Notes under the pieces: generated by a model | Seen by the model: the letters and a program-made list of their open reading frames with translations, nothing else | What the model was told of the DNA's origin: nothing | Databases searched by the model: none | Shown here: in pieces, positions 5,089 to 8,356 of the stretch | Position numbering within the stretch: the first letter of the stretch is position 1 | Layout: every line of letters begins with the position of its first letter | Program-made: the position numbers and the translations under genes | NCBI GenBank assembly: GCA_964626015.1 | Contig: CAZVCC010000087.1 | Span: 1-8,356, forward strand | Length of the DNA stretch: 8,356 bases | Direction of reading: 5' to 3' | Source of the DNA: CAIKZJ01 sp964626015 | Lineage (GTDB): Bacteria > Bacteroidota > Ignavibacteria > Tepidaquicellales > Tepidaquicellaceae

Positions 5089-6723
5089 ATGAAAAAAATC
5101 TTCTCTACAATCTTGGTCTTAGTAGTAGGATTGGGGCTAACAGCCGGATTCATTATGGAAGATCCGTTTGGAAGTAAAACAAACACTACAGACTCAAGAC
5201 AACCGGTAAGTTCTCCGGGATATGTATCATACGGCACACCGGTATATACCGATAACTTTGATGACCTCAATGATACAACAGCACTTAAAGCAAGAGGCTA
5301 CAAACCTTACTACAGAGGCACAGGTCCTCAGGGTGTAACAGCGACATGGTATCAGGGAAGTACAGCTGTATTTAATGCATATAACGGTCCGGCAACGGGT
5401 TACGTAGCAGCTAATTACAATGTTGTAACCGGTGCAAACAATATCGATAGCTGGCTTGTATTACCAAGGGTAGCAGGCGGTACACTTGCAGGTGATTCAT
5501 TATATTTCTATTGCAGATCAAACACAGGAAGCACGTATCCTGATTCAGTTAGAGTAATGTATTCAACGAACGATTCAATTCCTGAAGGTACATGGGTTGA
5601 ACTTGGAAGATTCAAGACAAATACAACAACGGGTTGGGAAAGAAAAGGATTCAGAGCCCCGACAGCAAGCGTCAACGGTAGATTTGCTATCAGATATTGC
5701 GTTGCTAATGGTGGTCCTTCAGGTACAAACTCTGATTACATGGGTATCGATGCTTTAACTATTGAAAGAAGTGGTCCTCCTCCTCCTACTTATACACTTC
5801 CAGACTTAATATATTATAGATTCGAAAATAATCCCGCACCAAATTTAACACCTAACTTTGCAATACCTGGTGCCGGTACGAATCCTGCTCCGCTCACTAC
5901 CTTAACACTTGCCTCAGGTGGTCAGTTTGATAGTTGTTTATCAGGCACAGCTACTGCAAGTGCAAAAATTATGACTGGTTATAATTTAAACACTGGCACA
6001 GGTAGTTTCACCATTAGTTTTTGGCTCGGAAACATAAATACACCTGCTACTACAAGATATTTGTTCGGAGATATGGGTCACTCATTCCGTTGCTTTGTCG
6101 GTGGTGTTGCTCCTTCTGGCGGTGCAGTTCTTAGAGGTACAGGCGTTACCGATGTTCCAATAAACGGAATTATCCCGGGTCCCGTTGTCGTTCATATTGT
6201 CTATGATTCTGCAACAACAAGCGTTAAAATCTATAAAAATGGAGTTCTTGATAATACAGTAGTTCAGGCAGCTCCTTGGAATTTTACCGCTGGAACTGGT
6301 TTCTCAGTAGGCGGTTATTCAAGCTCAGCAGGTATTGAGGGTTTGATGGATGAATTCAGATTCTACAAGAGAGGATTAGATGCCTCTGAAATAGCTGCTA
6401 CTTGGAATGTTGACCTCGGTCTGGTTACATCTGTAACCCCTGTTGTTTCAAACGTTCCTGATAAATATTCCTTATCTCAAAATTATCCTAATCCGTTCAA
6501 CCCGGTAACAAAGATTAATTTTACTATACCGAAATCAGGTCTCGTAACACTTAAAATTTTTGACGTTCTTGGGAGAGAGGTTTCTACCTTAGTCAATGAA
6601 GTCAAAAACCCGGGAACATATAAAGTAGATTTCAACGGCAGTAATTTATCAAGCGGCATGTACTTCTACAAAGTATCCGTTAATGGTTTCACAGACGTTA
6701 AGAAAATGATGCTCATTAAATAA
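5089..6723 (+). CDS. Secreted choice-of-anchor J-like / LamG-like protein with T9SS sorting domain
   Basis: A 544-residue exported protein. The signal peptide (MKKIFSTILV) and the shared domain through residue 229 match genes 1 and 2. A Pro4 linker encoded by four CCT codons leads into a LamG/concanavalin-like jelly-roll domain at about 239-437. Its markers are the DLIYYRFE start, GSFTISFWLG, VHIVYDSATTSVKIYKNG and the closing MDEFRFYKRGLDASEIAA, which is typical of the Laminin_G_3 group, often found as carbohydrate-binding or adhesive modules. Residues 460-544 are a T9SS type A sorting domain, but of a different subtype from genes 1 and 2 (LKIFDVLGREV rather than MKVYDILGKEV). From residue 237 onward the protein matches gene 4 instead. 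The gene therefore reads as a chimera: the front half of the gene 1/2 family joined to the back half of the gene 4 family. The likely role is surface binding; no enzyme motif was seen. Confidence 0.93.
   Translation: MKKIFSTILVLVVGLGLTAGFIMEDPFGSKTNTTDSRQPVSSPGYVSYGTPVYTDNFDDLNDTTALKARGYKPYYRGTGPQGVTATWYQGSTAVFNAYNGPATGYVAANYNVVTGANNIDSWLVLPRVAGGTLAGDSLYFYCRSNTGSTYPDSVRVMYSTNDSIPEGTWVELGRFKTNTTTGWERKGFRAPTASVNGRFAIRYCVANGGPSGTNSDYMGIDALTIERSGPPPPTYTLPDLIYYRFENNPAPNLTPNFAIPGAGTNPAPLTTLTLASGGQFDSCLSGTATASAKIMTGYNLNTGTGSFTISFWLGNINTPATTRYLFGDMGHSFRCFVGGVAPSGGAVLRGTGVTDVPINGIIPGPVVVHIVYDSATTSVKIYKNGVLDNTVVQAAPWNFTAGTGFSVGGYSSSAGIEGLMDEFRFYKRGLDASEIAATWNVDLGLVTSVTPVVSNVPDKYSLSQNYPNPFNPVTKINFTIPKSGLVTLKIFDVLGREVSTLVNEVKNPGTYKVDFNGSNLSSGMYFYKVSVNGFTDVKKMMLIK
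5116..5774 (+). repeat. Shared 5' coding module, copy 3
   Basis: Differs from copy 1 at four silent third positions (5700, 5703, 5709 and 5751), all near the downstream edge. It ends at the same codon as the other copies, just before the Pro-rich linker. Confidence 0.95.
5797..6505 (+). repeat. LamG and linker module shared with gene 4, copy 1
   Basis: Aligns without gaps over 709 bp with 7648-8356. By hand count the two protein segments differ at 28 of 236 residues (about 88% identity), with many further silent changes. This is clearly an older divergence than that of the 5' module. The true match probably continues downstream, but gene 4 is cut off by the window. Confidence 0.9.
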
Positions 6724-6737
6724 TTCTATAATTGTTA

Positions 6738-6755
6738 CTCTTGCTATAGCAGGAG
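6738..6755 (+). other. Hairpin between stop codon and terminator, gene 3
   Basis: CTCTTGC and GCAGGAG pair around TATA with one G-T wobble, 14 nt after the stop codon. It occupies the same place as the CCTGCA hairpin of genes 1 and 2 but is built from different bases, which suggests that the structure is what is retained. Confidence 0.5.
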
Positions 6756-6760
6756 CTTAT

Positions 6761-6791
6761 AGCCCGGTGCTGAAAAGTCCCGGGCTTTTTT
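6761..6791 (+). terminator. Intrinsic terminator of gene 3
   Basis: Stem AGCCCGG/CCGGGCT, the same 12-nt loop as after genes 1 and 2, and six T. The identity contrasts with the strong divergence of the coding DNA just upstream. Confidence 0.92.
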
Positions 6792-7026
6792 GTTCCAATT
6801 TTTTTGAGAAAGAAAATTTTGCAAATTTAAATATATCCTCAGTTAATATTATACATTTGAATAGCATGTTTGATTTACATATCTTTGTAACGATAGCATT
6901 AGGAAGAATAAATGGAATAAAACATACACAATCGTTTACACTTGTAAAAAACAGTATAGGTATAAGATAATTTAAATTTTTAAAAGAAATTGAGTTCCAT
7001 TTTCAATAATTTAAATTAATTTAACT
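6792..7026. other. Non-coding region between genes 3 and 4
   Basis: AT-rich, without a convincing gene. It lacks both the shared 16-mer and the AAACTGAAAGGAAA block, so gene 4 is controlled differently from genes 1-3. It contains the palindrome at 6935-6948. Confidence 0.6.
6935..6966 (+). promoter_or_regulatory. Palindrome and possible promoter upstream of gene 4
   Basis: TTTACA-CT-TGTAAA (6935-6948) is a perfect 6-bp inverted repeat with a 2-nt spacer. TATAAG at 6961-6966 could serve as a -10-like element about 60 bp before the ATG. The spacing from TTTACA is 20 bp, longer than the usual sigma-70 optimum, so this is a weak candidate. The palindrome could instead be an operator. Confidence 0.25.
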
Positions 7027-8356
7027 ATGAAGACATTTCTACGTTTCCCAAAATTGGGCTTACTTATTGTAATGCTCACAATTAGCGGTTATTTATGCGC
7101 ACAAACTCCACAGTTCTATAATTACAACAATGGTACTTCTGGCAATTCATTTCCTTTGAATAAGGCAGCTGGAAAAATGGTACAATGGTTAATACCCGCT
7201 GGAAATTTTACGCAGCCAACCCCTGCGACTGCAGGAAACATAACAAAATTATACTTCTTTGTAAAAGCTACAGATCCTTTATCTTCAACATACACAGATT
7301 TTAAGATTATGCTGAAGCAGACTACAGATTCTCTTTTGGTTCCAGGCGCATTTTTAACTGACGGCTGGGACACTGTTTACAAAAGAACAAATGTTGACTT
7401 AACTGCTGCCGGTGGGACCTGGCTGATGATTACATTAGACCATCCGTTTGCTTTCGATCCGGCTAAAAGTCTTGCAATTCAAATGGAACAATGCTCCAGC
7501 ACCCAGGGTACTGGGTACAGTCTTCAGTTTACCCTTTCACCGGGTAACAGAAGATTCTACAGTGTAGGAGGTTGTCCTTTCGTTTATATGGGAGTAAGTA
7601 CAGATATTCCGAATGTCGGCTTTGATGTCGTATCAGCCGCATTTACTCTTCCTGACATAATCTATTATAGATTCGAAAATAATCCTTCTCCAACATTAAC
7701 ACCAAACTTTGCTATCCCCGGCGCAGGTACAAATCCCGCTCCGCTTACAGCTCTTACTCTTAATTCTGGCGGACAGTTTGATAGCTGCTTGTTTGGTACA
7801 GCCACTACAAGCGCAAAAATTATGTCCGGTTATAATTTAACAACTGGTACTAGTAGTTTCACTATCAGTATGTGGCTTAGTAACCTCGTTACACCTGCTT
7901 CTACAAGATATTTGTTCGGAGATATGGGGCATTCATTCCGCTGCTTTGTCGGTGGCGTTGCTCCTTCCGGTGGTGCTGTCCTTAGAGGAACAGGTGTTAC
8001 CGATGTTCAGATAAATGGAATTTTCCCGGGACCAACTGTTATTCATATTGTTTATGATTCAGCAACAACAAGCGTTAAAGTTTATAAAAATGGTGTTCTC
8101 GATAATACCGTCGTTCAGGCAAATCCATGGAATTTTACAGCTGGCACCGGATTTTCAGTAGGCGGCTATTCATCATCAGCCGGTATTGACGGCTCTATGG
8201 ATGAATTCAGATTCTACAAAAGAAGTTTAGATCCTGCTGAAATTGCTGCAACCTGGAATCTTGACCTCGGTCTTGTTACGAGTGTTACTCCTGTTGTAGC
8301 TAACGTTCCTGATAAATATTCCTTGTCTCAAAATTATCCTAACCCGTTCAACCCGG
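7027..8356 (+). CDS. Secreted LamG-like protein with start of T9SS sorting domain (3' partial)
   Basis: The frame stays open for 443 codons and runs off the window. ATG 7027 is the first start after an in-frame TAA at 7012, and no clear Shine-Dalgarno sequence precedes it. Residues 1-25 form a good signal peptide with probable cleavage at LCA/Q. Residues about 26-205 are a beta-rich domain beginning QTPQFYNYNNGTSGNSFP, a style I recall from exported Ignavibacteria proteins, of unknown function and unrelated to the N-terminus of genes 1-3. Residues about 210-410 are a LamG/concanavalin-like domain (DIIYYRFE, SSFTISMWLS, MDEFRFYKRSLDPAEIAA). A linker follows, and YSLSQNYPNPFNP from residue 431 starts the sorting domain at the window edge. 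The back half is about 88% identical to gene 3. The protein is presumably exported by T9SS and surface-bound; LamG domains commonly bind sugars or proteins. The remaining sorting domain should lie within about 75 codons downstream. Confidence 0.88.
   Translation, partial: MKTFLRFPKLGLLIVMLTISGYLCAQTPQFYNYNNGTSGNSFPLNKAAGKMVQWLIPAGNFTQPTPATAGNITKLYFFVKATDPLSSTYTDFKIMLKQTTDSLLVPGAFLTDGWDTVYKRTNVDLTAAGGTWLMITLDHPFAFDPAKSLAIQMEQCSSTQGTGYSLQFTLSPGNRRFYSVGGCPFVYMGVSTDIPNVGFDVVSAAFTLPDIIYYRFENNPSPTLTPNFAIPGAGTNPAPLTALTLNSGGQFDSCLFGTATTSAKIMSGYNLTTGTSSFTISMWLSNLVTPASTRYLFGDMGHSFRCFVGGVAPSGGAVLRGTGVTDVQINGIFPGPTVIHIVYDSATTSVKVYKNGVLDNTVVQANPWNFTAGTGFSVGGYSSSAGIDGSMDEFRFYKRSLDPAEIAATWNLDLGLVTSVTPVVANVPDKYSLSQNYPNPFNP
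7648..8356 (+). repeat. LamG and linker module shared with gene 3, copy 2
   Basis: Gapless partner of 5797-6505. In this gene it follows a different N-terminal domain, so the same payload occurs behind two unrelated front ends in neighbouring genes. Confidence 0.9.

Noticed and set aside
5776..5787. (CCT)4 microsatellite in gene 3 as a phase-variation tract
   Set aside because: Slippage in triplets would only change the length of the proline linker and would not switch the frame; four units is also short.
6767..6970. Small + strand frame of 67 codons after gene 3
   Set aside because: It begins inside the terminator stem-loop of gene 3, lacks a ribosome-binding site and has unremarkable AT-driven composition.
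7122..7373. Minus-strand frame of 83 codons inside gene 4
   Set aside because: It lies opposite the coding sequence of gene 4, which has a signal peptide and a long open frame continuing into a LamG domain.

Overview
The window is an AT-rich bacterial segment with four large genes, all on the + strand, each encoding a secreted, multidomain surface-type protein. The three complete products end in a Type IX secretion system (T9SS) type A sorting domain, with the 'QNYPNPFNP' start, a 'VYDILGKEV'-like core and a 'KKMMLIK' tail. The fourth runs off the window just as the same domain begins. This tail style, together with exported choice-of-anchor J-like, Kelch-like, BNR-like and LamG-like domains, points to the Bacteroidota/Chlorobiota side of the FCB group, most likely an Ignavibacteria-type genome. 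That placement comes from recognising the protein style, not from a marker gene.

Layout. Bases 1-189 hold about 2.5 copies of a 77-bp tandem repeat, followed by AT-rich non-coding DNA. Gene 1 (472-2349) is a shared N-terminal module plus a six-motif BNR/Asp-box propeller and a sorting domain. Gene 2 (2761-4695) is the same N-terminal module plus a Kelch-type propeller and a sorting domain. Gene 3 (5089-6723) is the same N-terminal module plus a LamG-like domain and a diverged sorting domain. Gene 4 (7027 to beyond 8356) has a different N-terminal domain, but its LamG-like domain, linker and sorting-domain start match those of gene 3 without a gap.

The main interest is the modular construction. 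Residues 10-229 are identical in genes 1-3. The first 461 bp of that module are identical at DNA level in all three genes, and the 11 differences further on are all silent. The module ends at the same codon in each gene and is followed by three unrelated domains. Genes 1 and 2 also share 257 identical bases that cover most of the sorting domain, the stop codon, a hairpin and the terminator. Gene 3 has a different sorting domain but ends in the same 26-nt terminator stem-loop. All three have the same ribosome-binding block and a conserved 16-mer about 140-165 bp upstream. This looks like a constant export and expression frame around exchangeable payload domains, kept uniform by recent duplication or gene conversion. 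The function of the payloads is not known from sequence.

Each complete gene has its own leader, ribosome-binding site and intrinsic terminator, so they are probably transcribed singly. No RNA genes, CRISPR arrays, transposases or integrases were seen.
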